From the NCBI GenBank assembly GCA_037951105.1, contig JBAMJV010001293.1, forward strand, positions 124,001 to 188,000: a DNA stretch of 64,000 bases, in the 5' to 3' direction. Of the stretch, positions 44,091-55,692 are shown one piece after another. Both the position numbers and the translations under genes were made by a program. The notes below the pieces were generated by a model, which worked only from the letters and a program-made list of their open reading frames with translations, had not been told where the DNA came from and did not search any database. Source of the stretch: Echinarachnius parma. Taxonomy: Eukaryota; Echinodermata; Echinoidea; Clypeasteroida; Echinarachniidae. How positions within the stretch are numbered: position 1 is the first letter of the stretch; every line of letters starts with the position of its first letter.

Positions 44091-44942
44091 TTTGTAAGCC
44101 AGACATACTCATTCAGAACCATTCGAATGGCAATGTACAAGTGTTCGAGTGATGGATGCATCAATCGCAACTGCATAAACAGTTTGAAAATGGTTATTCA
44201 AACTGCTCAGAATACACTTTACAATGGCATGAACACGGCTATTCTAACTGCTAAAATGGTGCTTTAGCAGGTGCCTGTGCTTAGTACATGAGATGAAATG
44301 CTTAAAATCACACTTAAATGTTGTATGTACATCGGTTGGTACATCTTAATCAGTGAAAAAGGTGGCGATCAAAAACTGCTTGAGCAATTTACAGGTCTGC
44401 AAGTAATCAAAATATCAATTTTAACCACTCGGATGAATCTTAAACAATTGCATGAAATCAACAGCCGTAATTTGTTTTGATATGTTCTAGTCAGAGGGAT
44501 TGTGCTAGCTAAACTTCAATCAACTTCATAGCCAGTTGTATGTGTAGGGTCATTTTTCTGTGTGAATTTGTTAAAACCCATTCATCATTCGTGTCTTTTA
44601 GACTTGATTCTGCCACTGTCATTCGATACACTGTCTTAACTTTAAAATCCTCGCTATTGCCTACAATGTATCAGCCAAGTAGACTTTTGGTCCAGTCGTG
44701 TAAGAGTTGCGATGAAATGCGACTTTAACAAAAAAAATTAAATACAAATTTATCGCATAAAATTCTTGTTCTGCACTGGACAGTGCTACCCTTTGAGCCT
44801 TCCCAAAATGCCTTATATAATTGAGTCTCTTTAGATTATCCATCTTTAACTTAAAGGTTGTCATGTGTGGGGATGTAGAGGGCACCATTCTAAATGCTAC
44901 AATGAGGTTGCCATTTCTAACTCGGCAAGGATGTGTGCACTA
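44091..44942. other. Probable 3' UTR or 3' flank
   Basis: No repeat ends or exons recognised; 44100-44250 still echoes the preceding repeat (CAGTTTGAAAATGG, TTCAAACTGCTCAG). I could not choose a polyadenylation site. Confidence 0.4.
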
Positions 44943-45169
44943 TATGTGACCGGCTATAGCAAAACCTGGCACTTGTCGGTAAAAATTAAATTTAGATTTT
45001 CACACCATTAGAAAGACCAAATCACAAGCTTTCATTTGATGCTTTGTTCTAACTAATTGGTCAATACTTGGCGAAGATATGATTGTTTCATTTTTAAAAC
45101 TTAAAATGCCCATTTCTTCAAAACATGAATTGCCGACAAATGCCGGGTTTTGCTATAGCGAGTCACATA
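44943..45169. mobile_element. MITE with TGTGACCGGCTATAGC ends, copy 2
   Basis: TATGTGACCGGCTATAGCAA and complement of GGTTTTGCTATAGCGAGTCA, CATA, bordered by TA-rich DNA on both sides. Sister of 34614-34864. Confidence 0.85.
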
Positions 45170-46495
45170 TAACACTGAAGCCAGTATTTTGCACAGTTTG
45201 CAAGGTGTTTTAAGAGCACTGCTCATCTGATTTAAAAATCCAAATCAACTTTAAACTTGCCTATACCATATTCAATCGGCCTCTTCCGGTATAGGGCTAT
45301 TACAACACAAGAAATGAATTGATTCTGAAAGTAACTCTAAAACCTCGGACACAAAATTTACCTGTCTGGGTAATTTTTGCTGATCTAGGCAAAAGCGGTG
45401 TACGAAAGTTCGACAGTGTGCTATTATAAATGTATGAAACTGATCGTTTTAATACTAGATTTACAAGTATCCCAGTAGATCTAAAACTACATGTATGTGT
45501 ATTTTAATAACTTTTAAATTATAGAATAAGATAATATATTTGGTAGAATTGCGATCGATCGGTAATGAATATGTGCTCAATGAATTTCACTTTGTTGCAA
45601 CATTGCCGAAGTGCATTTATTTCTCGTCATGAAATGGTACAAATTGTCATTAAGTGCAAAACTTTTTTATAAACATTTTGATTGCAACATAAAGTAGTAT
45701 TACATATTGATTTTCCCTAAATTATCTCAATTATCTGAATGCCAAAGCAAAGATGTCATGCAGAATATGCAATTAAATTGTGTAATGAATGAAACTGTAC
45801 TATATGTTGCTAAGTGGTTACCTTTAACTGCTCTTTTATTGTCGGGGTCAAACATAACTACGTGGCTGTACAGGCTGATAAATGAAATCAACTTAAATTA
45901 TTTTAACAAAATACACATCTGTGTAATAATTGTCAGAACAGTCTGATATAAATGCGAAATCTTATAAATGATATTAAACTTAACTTATAAACACTTTTAT
46001 GTGATTTAACAGTTGTCAGAAGTTCAAGCAGTCTAATTGAAATGGCAATAAATAGATAATCCGTTAAATGGGTGTATTTCCTCAGCGCGAGTTTATTTTT
46101 TAAACATATGTTGACACTTTTTCATTTTCTAACCTTTGCTCAAAAGCAGACAAGAAACCTAGATGCTAATTTGTATGCATGCAACCAACAGTGTAGCATA
46201 ACCTATTTGATGTAGCGTCGGTGGAAAACCTGTGAATAAGATTTCATCCTGAATTGTTTGTAAATTTTGAGCCGTTTTTTTGTTGTTGAAATTTTAACAC
46301 AGCTGACTATCGTCATAGATGCATTTAATACATGTAGCAATAATATTCAAATGCTGGTATTTTGTTCTCCATGTAGCTTGATGCAACTGATTTTTCTCTA
46401 CATTTTAAAAGTGTTATGATTATCGTTTGAGCTTTCTTGAGAGTGGATACATTTTTCAATTTTAACAGTATCGGGATGAGAGAATGGGAGTAATT
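45170..46495. other. Downstream flank, nothing recognised
   Basis: A/T-rich, fewer repeats than elsewhere. No open frame with recognisable sequence; could be part of a long 3' UTR. Confidence 0.35.
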
Positions 46496-46739
46496 TATAT
46501 TGCCCTAATCTGACAAAAGGAAGCAGCTGACAACTGGTAGTTTTCTTGTAAATGAGGATTTTGATGATGATATTTGTGCAGTTACTTCCTTTTGACCTAT
46601 TAATTTCTCATAAATGGATTGTCAGGTGACTTTAATTTGTTCACCATTTTGTAGAGCATATCTCAATTACCCCAAAACAAGTTTAAAAAACAACCATAAA
46701 ATTGTCAGTTGCTCCCTTTTGTCAGATTAGGGCAGTATA
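46496..46739. mobile_element. MITE with TGCCCTAATCTGACAAAAGG ends
   Basis: Left TATATTGCCCTAATCTGACA, right complement of TGTCAGATTAGGGCAGTATA, arms extending about 40 bp (AGCAGCTGACAA / TTGTCAGTTGCTCC). Related words GGCCTAATCTGGCAAAA at 48418. Confidence 0.8.
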
Positions 46740-47894
46740 GCAAACCGTCAAAATTTGTACACGGTTACCTCAAAAGTTGAAACGAAAGAGTTAATTATGC
46801 GGTATGAATTCTACATGTACCTAGCTAAATATCGAACAGTATAGTAGTTATCAGACACAATGTTTAAGTCCTTGGTTTAAAAACAGGGTGAATGTTATAG
46901 CTTTTTTTTGTGCAATTTAAGTTTTGAACAATTAATCTCGCACATTTACTCATTTTCACATTTTCATCTGATAGGTCTATATACCACATATTATTTGGAA
47001 TTTCCGTATTTACAAAATTCTATTGAGTATTGAAGTGTGACATCACAGCTATGCGTTGTCATGGGTTACTGGTGTTCTAAACAATGTCGGGCAAGCCTAC
47101 AATATTGGTTTAGCTGTTGCTAAGAAGGTAATTGCCCAACTCCAACCCCGCCAGGACAGACTTGCTTTGCTCACTTTTCATTTATAAATCTTCTTGTGCT
47201 CAAAACAATACAATGCAGTCTCAGATGTTGATTTATCTCATTATTATATTTCATGTATATGTGTATGTACCAACTGAACTACATGTACCAATAATGGTCG
47301 CTTGGAACAATACCTTCACAACCTGCAATTTAAAATAAAACATGTAAATGTTATGATTTTTTTAGATTATGAAATATAATTTCTATTTTATGGATTATGT
47401 TGAACTTCAATTCTTATTTTGTAATGCATCAAGCATTCTTATCAGTATTTTTGTTTTATCCCATCAAATATAAAACTCAATTATTATGATTTCATTTTAT
47501 TGTTTTACTTATCTTTTGAAAAAGATTATGTTCAAATTTATAGGGCATAGGGAACTGTTATTTTAATCTTACAGCCCCATCCTGTTTAATTTGTTTTAAT
47601 TTCATTTATAACCATCTTCATTTTTATTTTCGTATTGGTGTTTTTTAAATTGGTAAAACAAAAAAAGTAATTCCCAATTTGTTTTTTTCAATCATATCCA
47701 TAGACATGATAGAGGTATATAAGAACTTAGAAGAACTTAATGCACTGTGTGTTATGATCCTGTACTACATTATACATGAAACCCATCATTAATGACTATT
47801 CCATTGCCATTTTCACAGTAACTATAATGAATTCATCGTCCTTCAGCAAGGCATTTCATTCACATTGCTGCTCCCTACCAACCAAGAAGTATAA
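46740..47894. other. Intergenic segment, nothing recognised
   Basis: A/T-rich. The open frame at 47132-47338 has no recognisable domain. Confidence 0.35.
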
Positions 47895-48316
47895 ATGGGT
47901 ACCTTGGTCGGGCGTAAATTAGCCCGATGCGCCATTAAGGTTGCTCGCGGCTAGTATGCTCCCCAGGGAGTTGAGAAAGTGCACAAGATAATTGGGTACC
48001 TTGGTCGGGCGTAAATTAGCCCGATGCGCCATTTAAGGTTGCTCGTGGCTGGTATGCTCCCCAGGGAGTTGAGAAAGTGCACAAGATAATTGGGTACCTT
48101 GGTCGGGCGTAAATTAGCCCGATGCGCTATTTAAGGTTACTCGTGGCTAGTATGCTCCCCAGGGAGTTGAGAAAGTGCACAAGATAATTGCGCAGGTTTA
48201 AAACGTGCCCAGATGACCAGGCTGGGGTAATAATGATAATTGTGCGCCACGAGTGTCAGATATGCGACAGATGTGCGTGCGTTATAAATATGTAATTATT
48301 ATTATTATTATTATTC
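47895..48316 (+). repeat. tRNA-derived SINE with a triplicated 98-bp part
   Basis: Units at 47895, 47993 and 48091 each run TGGGTACCTTGGTCGGGCG to GTTGAGAAAGTGCACAAGAT; the last continues into GCGCAGGTTTAAAACGTGCC, GCCACGAGTGTCAGA and a (ATT)n tail. From memory this resembles echinoderm SINEs (GTATGCTCCCCAGGGAG). The exact 98-bp step means unequal exchange or slippage in one inserted copy. Confidence 0.75.
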
Positions 48317-48485
48317 ATGTCACGCTCAAATCATTTTGTATAATTTTGTTTCCATCCACAGTGGCATGCTCAAAACAGTTGGCATAATATACCTAAAATG
48401 AAAAATGTTGACTTTGTGGCCTAATCTGGCAAAAATAATCAATATATTCAAAGGTAGGTGGCCTGTAAACATACATGCCCACCCC

Positions 48486-48503
48486 ACCCCCCCCCCCCCC
48501 CCC
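48486..48503. repeat. Poly-C run
   Basis: Run of about 17 C after CACCCCACC. Confidence 0.9.
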
Positions 48504-48596
48504 TTCCCTCATCACTCATACAAATAGAGCAAAAAATAGTTGCTTTATGTTGGATTTCCCCATTGAGCAATTAAAATTTACCATCAGTCACTTTTT

Positions 48597-48680
48597 GGTG
48601 GCTCTATACTAAGTTTTGGTGGCCCAATGCTTAGTTTCTGGTGGCCTGGGCCAGTAGGCCAGCGCTAATTTTGAGCTTCG
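48597..48680. mobile_element. Remnant of the TGGCCC-type MITE
   Basis: GGTGGCTC, TTGGTGGCCCAATGC, CTGGGCCAGTAGGCCAGCGC, TAATTTTGAGCTTCG; only the right half and end remain. Confidence 0.55.
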
Positions 48681-48776
48681 ATCATTAAATAAAGGTTGAT
48701 ATTATATGACCTATAAAGATACTGGTGTGCGATTGGTCAAAATGCTGTCACGTGACCATCGCTACAAGGATGAGAA

Positions 48777-48808
48777 GCGTTATATTGACCGATCAGTCAA
48801 TATAACGC
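48777..48808. repeat. Short palindrome GCGTTATATTGACC...
   Basis: CGTTATATTGACCGATCAGT and its complement overlap around GATC; a second half-copy GTTATATTGACCGGTGACG follows at once. Confidence 0.75.
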
Positions 48809-49101
48809 CGTTATATTGACCGGTGACGTAATTTACGTCACAATGGGTGTGTGAAGATGAACAATGTGCGCGTATTAGCATCCTGGCACGCGCAGCGTTG
48901 TTAAGCTTTCTACGGAGATTGCGCGATCCGAAAGTAAATTTGAAAGGAAGGTCGAATAAAGAAGCATTTTGCGCAGCATTTCGATAACAACACACTGTTC
49001 TACTGGAAGGATTTCGATTTAATCTAATGATTTTCCCTTGTCCATAATTTTATTTCAACACCAAATTTATATTTATCTTGATTTGTATCTATATAGGTCA
49101 T

Positions 49102-49311
49102 CATAATATAACAGATATTGACTTTTTCCTTCGGGAACCATATAACATTTCATTTCCCTTTGGGAGTTATATTTTTGTCTCGGAATACTATATTTTTCCT
49201 CAGCGCTACGCGCTTCGGAAAAATATAATGTCCCTCGACACAAATATAACTTCCCTCGAGGATCTCAAATGTTATATTGCCCCTCAAGACAGTCAATATC
49301 TGTATAATATG
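49102..49311. mobile_element. 210-bp foldback element
   Basis: CATAATATAACAGATATTGA pairs with TCAATATCTGTATAATATG. The arms continue inwards with TATAACATTT / AAATGTTATA, GTTATATTTTTGTC / GACACAAATATAAC and a centre CAGCGCTACGCGCTTCGG. It may be one piece with the palindromes from 48720 on. Confidence 0.75.
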
Positions 49312-49607
49312 TTAGATGTGAATTCATACGAATGCTGATGTACCGTATCATATATGAATTCTTGCAAATGTGTGTGAATTGAATTGCATTCTATTATCGT
49401 TATGACATCTACTCTCACAACGTTTATTGTTGTTGTTGTTGAAGCTGTCGACTGAAGTTATTATATACCATCCATGTATGTGTAAGTAAACTATGTATCT
49501 AATGAATAGCCTGATATACATGTGTCTATTGGATGCTCAAACTGATGTGGTAATGTTAAATTGTTATAATGAACTTCTGTACATGTAACAGTCAATATTA
49601 CTAACTT

Positions 49608-50050
49608 GATATACTGATTTATTACAAGTGCAGATCTTTTTTAATTTCTTGACAGGCAATATTTTGCATGTAACATGATGTTATTAAGCGTATGAAGCCA
49701 TTATACCCCACTATACAGTCAAACCTGGTTTTGTAGCGACCCCCTGTCTATAAAGTCAATTACTATAGCTGGATATACCGAACTATCACAAGTGCAGATG
49801 TTTTTACATATCTTGACGGGCAGTATTTTGCATGTAACATATTATCTTAAGCAAACCTGATTGTATAGTGACCACCCATCTATCATTCAATTACTATAGC
49901 TGGATATACAGATATACTGAATTGTTACAAGTGAAGGTCTTTATACATATCTTGACGGGGCAATATTTCGCACGTAACATATTATTATCTTAAGCCTATG
50001 AAGCCACTCTACAGTCAATCCTGATTTTATAGCGACAGCCTAGTGTCTGT
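49608..50050. repeat. Three tandem copies of a ~155-bp unit
   Basis: Shared words: ATTACTATAGCTGGATATAC, TTACAAGTG, CATATCTTGACGGG, GCATGTAACATATTAT, TTAAGCCTATGAAGCCA, TACAGTCAA. Copies are about 80% alike. Confidence 0.8.
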
Positions 50051-50312
50051 AAAGAGCACGTTCCTTGTATCCTGTAGCATCTCACCTTTCAATTGTTTAC
50101 AATGTAATGAACCTGCATGTCTATGGATGGTGACTGGGCCCCTGTTACACCAAAATAATTGATCTCATGGCGCCCCGAGATAGGTTTCCAAAGAGCCGGC
50201 GTAAAAGCTGTCACAAATTTGACCCCCTGTTACACCTAATCCAAAATCTCAGGGCGCCCCAAGATTTTGGTCCATTTACACCAGCAATGAAGTCATGTTT
50301 TGCAGACACTTT

Positions 50313-50534
50313 GGCCCGTATTCACAAAGGAGGTTTGTACAGTCCATGGTCTAAACCCCGGTTTACATCTATGGAATGCCATTGTAAACTGATGGAGAGA
50401 GAATGTAAATTCCTTACTTGTTAACAATGTTGATGGTACACATTCTCTCTCCATCAGTTTACAATTGGCATTCCATAGATGTAAACCGCGGTTTGAACCG
50501 GGGTTTGTACAAACCTCCTTTGTGAATACGGGCC
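50313..50534. mobile_element. 222-bp foldback MITE, GGCCCGTATTCACAAAGG ends
   Basis: Left GGCCCGTATTCACAAAGGAG, right complement of CTCCTTTGTGAATACGGGCC; nearly the whole element pairs (TTTACATCTATGGAATGCCA, ACTGATGGAGAGAGAATGT). Flanked by TTT on both sides (possible 3-bp duplication). Confidence 0.88.
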
Positions 50535-51236
50535 TTTGTGCGCAGAATGACTGCCAAAGTAGAGTGGTTGTTGCATGATGAGGGGCTCTCTAAACAGAAG
50601 CCTAAATCAAAAACAATTACTACTTGTTTATATGCACATGACCCAATGAACTGATTGACTATTTTTAATACAGTAGACTTTGCTCAAATGGGTAACATTT
50701 ACGGTAACCATTTTAGTGGATTTAATTTTCACTACGTAATCGGGTTCACCTGTTATGGGGGTCAAAATATTATACCTTGCACATAAATCACTATCCAATT
50801 AACAGTAACATTGTTTGTCAATGAACTTACATATCACAGTGCTATAGTGAGTCCTATTCGTTGAGCCATGGCATCATTTTCTGCAATCCATGTAGCTATT
50901 TTATGTATGTATAATGCAATTTTGAGTAGTTGTAATGATAAGGTTGTAATGAATGTTGCATTTGCATTTATTCAGAATATACTATACTTATAATATAATA
51001 TTGAATATTGATTTTCAAATAGCAATGACTAATTATTTGATGCACGAAAAACAATTTTTCAATTTGAAAGCAATGCCATAATGAATACAGTCATCTTGCA
51101 TCGTAACATTCTCTCATTTTAAATGCAAATATTGTCTCTTTGTCAGTCAGCCCGTATATGAATTGGAAAACTTTAACTAATACATCTATACGAGTGGTGC
51201 TTTACAGAAGTTTGTGAATTGGTTTGTGCTGCTTAA
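50535..51236. other. Intergenic segment, nothing recognised
   Basis: A/T-rich without supported features, apart from the 27-bp stretch before 51237 that belongs to a duplicated segment (see 53460-53560). Confidence 0.4.
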
Positions 51237-51959
51237 CCCTTTGAACCCTGCAGGCCGCTTTTGCGGCCTCGCTGAGAAAGTAAAATAACCCTAGAGGCCG
51301 CTTTAGAGGCCTCACGTCATGTGACTTCTTTTCAGCTCGACATGTGACCCCCCTTTTGATCAGGTGATCAGTTACGGCTTTATACGGACTTGTGATATAG
51401 CAGGCACAGTTTCCTTGCATTTTGATCGGAGAAAAAGTGAAAAATGCAGGGAAAATGGCAAGAAAAACAGTTAGTGCTCGTGCACTAATACTGGGAGAAT
51501 CCGCGGAAGACATTGATGACTCTGAATATTGTCAGGGTAGTGATTTTGAGGATAAAATGGATACGGAGGATGAGGTTGCAGCGACTATGGTGGTGGATTG
51601 AGCGGTTCCTAAGCACCTCCAGCCCGGTACAAGCGGGGTAGATCATAGTCGGTGTGCCGATGGAGCAAGTGGTCATGGTCAAGATGGTGATGGTGAATAT
51701 TTGTCACACATTTTGTGCATTGGGGAGCAAAATGTCAATTGCTATGCTGATTGGCACCAAAAAGTGGCCTACTGGTTGTAAAGGTAGAGTTTATGTTCAT
51801 TTGTGTCACCTACATTGATAAGAAAACATATTTGGCCCATATAAACAAAATATATTTCATAAATTTGATGTATTTTTGACATAAGTCAAATATGCGGATT
51901 ATGTCAAATAAGTCAGGGTATAGCTCACGAAATATGCAAATAATTCAGGGTTCAAAGGG
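51237..51959. mobile_element. Internally deleted piggyBac-type element
   Basis: TTAA on both sides (51233-51236, 51960-51963); ends CCCTTTGAACCCTG, perfect over 14 bp. On the + strand from 51455 it reads MARKTVSARALILGESAEDI, DDSEYCQGSDFEDKMDTEDE, then one stop and further frame; this acidic style is usual at the N-terminus of piggyBac transposases. The DDD catalytic part is absent, so it can move only with help. Subterminal repeats AGGCCGCTTT occur twice at the left. Confidence 0.82.
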
Positions 51960-51963
51960 TTAA

Positions 51964-52738
51964 GTATGTGAACTTATAACATCTAGAGCATCTAGGCGGA
52001 GAACGTTTTGTTGATGTTGTTTTTAAATTAATTCTGGACGTATGTATGAATGCCAATTTAAATGTACTGAGAGAGATAAGAATATATGAATATTGGAATG
52101 CTGACAAAATAAAAAAAATGAAACTGTCAATTTTTCAAGTCGTGCCTTTATTTGATTTTGTGAGCGAGTTTGTGTATCAATGTGTCTTTGTGTGATGTGT
52201 GTTGTTTTTGTATTGATTTAATTTTGTTTCATAATCCTGTATTTCTATTCAATTTGTTTCACTGTAAATAACAAGGATGGACATAACAGAAATGAGCGTG
52301 ACAGCTTAGTAACAATGCAAAGGCAAGACTGAAACCATGGAGATGGGTCAAAGAGAAAACATAAACAAAACATAAAGAAATTGGAACTTCCATTCATATA
52401 ACACATACATGGAAAAAGTGAAATTTGATTTTGAATTGTCGCCTTTAGCCGAATATGTTAGGTATGGCAGTCACCAAATTTTTCGAGACCAAGTCGATAA
52501 AAGACCAATAAAAAAAGTGGATTCAAGACCGTCAAACAGTGGACCATTCTTAGTTCGGGGGGTGAGTACGCACCCAATGTAGCGAAAACTTAAATTGGAT
52601 GTATAAATCAGATTTTGAATGTTAACATTAACAAGTGTCGGCTCATACATTTCATTTTTTTCCCACTACATGTTTTCTTCTTTTTGTTCCTTTTCTTTTT
52701 TTCTTTTTCTTCTAGCCTCCCACTTTTTCGGATGGGAA
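51964..52738. other. Intergenic segment
   Basis: 51964-52030 continues the duplicated segment split by the piggyBac-type insertion. The rest shows nothing recognisable. Confidence 0.4.
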
Positions 52739-52763
52739 AAAAAAAAAAAAAAAAAAAAAAAAA
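52739..52763. repeat. Poly-A run
   Basis: About 25 A, perhaps the tail or border of the next repeat. Confidence 0.9.
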
Positions 52764-52774
52764 ATGTTATGTGT

Positions 52775-53105
52775 TTTTAGCTCAAAGGGCCCGATGAGCT
52801 TATGCCATGGCGTGGCGTCCGTCGTCCGTCCGTCCGTCCACAGTTTTCAAAATGCTTCTTCTTCGTTATTTTTCAACCGATTTTGATTCTGATTGTTTCA
52901 TAAGATAGGGCTAGGAGGGGGATTTAAAACTTCTACACAGAATCGTGAAATTCATTATCTATGGTAATTTATGCAAATTTATTCAAAATCACAAAAAATG
53001 CTTCTTCTTCATTTCTCGACCGATTTTGATTTGGTTTGCTTTATCTGGTAGAGCTAACTTTGGTACACTAAACTTCTACACAGATTTTTGAAATTTTTCT
53101 CCATT
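52775..53105. repeat. Dispersed repeat with GCCATGGCGTGGCGTCCGTC
   Basis: TTTTTAGCTCAAAGGG, AGCTTATGCCATGGCGTGGC, a short (GTCC) tandem, and two copies of AATGCTTCTTCTTC...CGACCGATTTTGAT. I recall this start from many marine invertebrate genomes, but not its class. The right half ends in a 200-bp T-rich tract (53106-53300). Confidence 0.6.
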
Positions 53106-53380
53106 CATTAATTAAGGTAATTTTTAATTTTTTAATTTTTTAATTTTTAAATTTTTTTAATTCTTTTTTATTTATTTTTTTATTTTATTTTTTTTTATTA
53201 TTTTTTTTTTTATTTTTTTTTTTATTTTATTGTTTTTTATTTATTTATTTATGTTTTTATTTATTTTATTTTATTTATTTTTTGGTTTGTTTTTTTCCCT
53301 TCCAGGGCGTCAAATTTATATTTTTTTCACTCAAATGTTTTTATTTTTTTATTTTTATGTCCCTTCCAGGGCATCAAATT
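53106..53380. repeat. T-rich low-complexity tract
   Basis: (ATTT)n and T-runs, with CCCTTCCAGGGCRTCAAATTT occurring twice at the end. Confidence 0.85.
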
Positions 53381-53459
53381 TTTATTTTTTGACCAGTTGA
53401 AAAGTGTACCACATGAAATTTGCGATATTTGATGTTGCGAGATGGCGGATGAGCGCTAC

Positions 53460-53560
53460 GTTAAAAACAACATCAACAACACGTTCTCTGCCTAGATGCT
53501 CTAGATGTTATAAGTTCACATATTTAAGCAGCACAGACCAATTAACAACCAACTTTTATA
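53460..53560. repeat. Inverted copy of the piggyBac insertion site (empty site)
   Basis: The complement of this stretch runs GTGCTGCTTAAATATGTGAA, CTTATAACATCTAGAGCATC, TAGGCAGAGAACG. It matches 51224-51236 joined to 51964-52030, but without the 723-bp element and with a single TTAA. Confidence 0.9.
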
Positions 53561-53618
53561 TTAACGTGCGCGTAAAGGCTAAAGTTTGCTGCGCGAATTG
53601 GCTTCGCGAAAAATATTG

Positions 53619-53707
53619 GCAGCTCTGAAAATACTTTTTTTTGGTTCAAAATACTGTTTTTTACCTCTCAGAATACTTTTTTTGGTTTGTGAAGGTTGGC
53701 ATCTCTG
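53619..53707. repeat. 88-bp direct repeat, copy 1
   Basis: GCAGCTCTGAAAATACTTTT to GTGAAGGTTGGCATCTCTG, matched at 55186-55273 with over 95% identity; the pair brackets the C-rich minisatellite element. Confidence 0.9.
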
Positions 53708-54107
53708 GTAACACCCACGTAATGTTATTAGATAAATTGTTGTTATTGCAAAAGAAAGTACTTCGTATTATGTTTAACATGGCCCCACGCTCTCACACAG
53801 ATTTGTTATTGTTTTATAATAATACCGGACCTATATTGATTTAAACTCGGTCAATTTATGTATGATTGTTACCTTCCATTTCATACTACCTCACATTCCT
53901 CTAATTTTCGGATTGCATCACGATCGGGGTTATCATGGGGAAGAGCCTTGGCATCTTGCTCGAGACTCCCAGAGCGATTCTACCAAGTGACTAGAAAAAC
54001 ACGCTGTCAGTTGCATGGTCAGGCAAGGCACTGATTTAAACATGTATCTCCATGTTATTGGAACAATAGGATTACAAGACAAAAGAACAAGAGCAAAGGG
54101 TTCTAGG

Positions 54108-54890
54108 ACTACTACCCCCTGGACAACCACCCCCTGGACGATTATCCCCCGGACAACTACCCCCTAGGACAATTGCCCCCCGGACAACTACTACCCGGAC
54201 AACTACCCCCCTAGGACAATTACCCCCTAAGACAATTACCCCCCCCCCAAGACAACTACCCCAAGACAATTACCCCCAAGACAATTACCCCCCAAGACAA
54301 CTACCCCCCGGACAACTACCCCCCAAGACTATTACCCCCCAAGACAATTACCCCCCAAGACAACTACCCCCCAAGACAACTACCCCTCGGACAACTACCC
54401 CCCGGACAACTACCCCCCAGATAACTACTCCCCAGACAATTACCCCCCCCCCCCCGGACAATTACCCCCCGGCCAATTACCCCCCGGACAACTACCCCCC
54501 GGACAACTACCCCCCTCCCCGGACAACTAACCCAAGACAACTACCCCCCAGATAATTACCCCCCGGTCGATTACCCCCTGGACAACTACCCCCGGAATAT
54601 TACCCCCCCCCCCCCCCTCCCCCAAAGACAACTACCCCCCAAGACAACTACCCCCGGACAACTACCCCCCGGACAACTAGCCCCCAGACAACTACCCCCC
54701 GGACAATTACCCCCCGGCCAATTACCCCCCGGACAACCACCCCCTGGACAACTACCCCAAGACAACTACCCCCCGGAATATTATCCCCCCCCCAGACAAT
54801 TCCCCCCCCCCCCAGACAATTCCCCCCCCCCCTCCCCCAAAGACAATTACCCCCCCCCCCCCCCCCCCCCAAGACAACCACACCAAGGGG
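54108..54890. repeat. C-rich minisatellite, ~15-bp unit
   Basis: GGACAACTACCCCCC / AGACAATTACCCCCC units with C-runs up to about 20. The regular C5-C6 blocks could form i-motifs and, on the other strand, G-quadruplexes. Confidence 0.95.
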
Positions 54891-55185
54891 CGAGTCCAAG
54901 CTATTTTGTAACTGTAACGCGCGGGACATCAGAGCGATAAAGAGAGCTTATTCTTATAAGAAATATTGAAACACCAATTTGTTTTACATTTTAGATGCTT
55001 TAGAGCAAATTCTATCAAACGGCAAAAAAAAAAATGAAATTCCCCATGCCTTAATAATTTATGCGACTTTTTGCTAGCGTAACGCGCGGGACCAGAGAAA
55101 GTTGGTATTTTTAAACTTTGACTTTGAATGTGAATTCCTCTGAATTTATATACAATATCGAAACATGCTTGGTATGGTCTTATGT

Positions 55186-55273
55186 GCAGCTCTGAAAATA
55201 CTTTTTTTTGGTTCAAAAACTGTTTTTTACCTCTCAGAATACTTTTTTTGGTTTGTGAAGGTTGGCATCTCTG
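55186..55273. repeat. 88-bp direct repeat, copy 2
   Basis: Partner of 53619-53707. It ends exactly where the right minisatellite end (CCGGTAGTTGTCCGG) begins. Confidence 0.9.
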
Positions 55274-55524
55274 CCGGTAGTTGTCCGGGGGTAATCGTCC
55301 GGGGTTGGTTGTCCAGGGGGTAGTAGTCCTATAACCGTTTTTGAGCTTTTTTTCATAAAAAAATAGCATTTAATGTTTGTTTAAATAATGATTCAATAGA
55401 GATATCATCAACGACTTTTTAAAAACCTATTCTGATTTTTTTCAAAGTAGTCTTCGAGCATTTTTTGAAATTGTTCTAAAAAGTCTAAATATCGCCCGGT
55501 GATTGCCGGTGAAGAACACTTTGA

Positions 55525-55691
55525 ATACAATATATTTATGGATATTTCAGCCGTTTCTGAACCGATTTTGATCAAATAAAGTTTATTCTGTCATTAAAAT
55601 TGTATGTTCTTTCGAATTGGACAGTCATTTTTTCATTATCTCACAAACATATATCGGGGGGCACTTCGGGAAATACCAATACTCAACACTC
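55525..55691. mobile_element. T2/Kolobok-like MITE, family 1, left-truncated
   Basis: TTTCAGCCGTTTCTGAACCG, TCATTATCTCACAAAC, then CTCAACACTCCCT and TTAA. The left end with its TTAAAGGG is missing. Confidence 0.65.
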
Positions 55692-55692
55692 C

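Larger units (their letters stand above)
54103..55334. mobile_element. Element with C-rich minisatellite and inverted ends
   Basis: Left TAGGACTACTACCCCCTGGA, CAACCA; right complement of TGGTTGTCCAGGGGGTAGTA, GTCCTA, flanked by TA-like bases. From 54108 to 54890 the left arm has grown into about 50 units of GGACAACTACCCCCC and variants. The right arm keeps only about four units (55275-55330). 54891-55265 is the unique interior, with GTAACGCGCGGGAC twice (54914, 55078), and contains the second 88-bp repeat. Confidence 0.8.
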
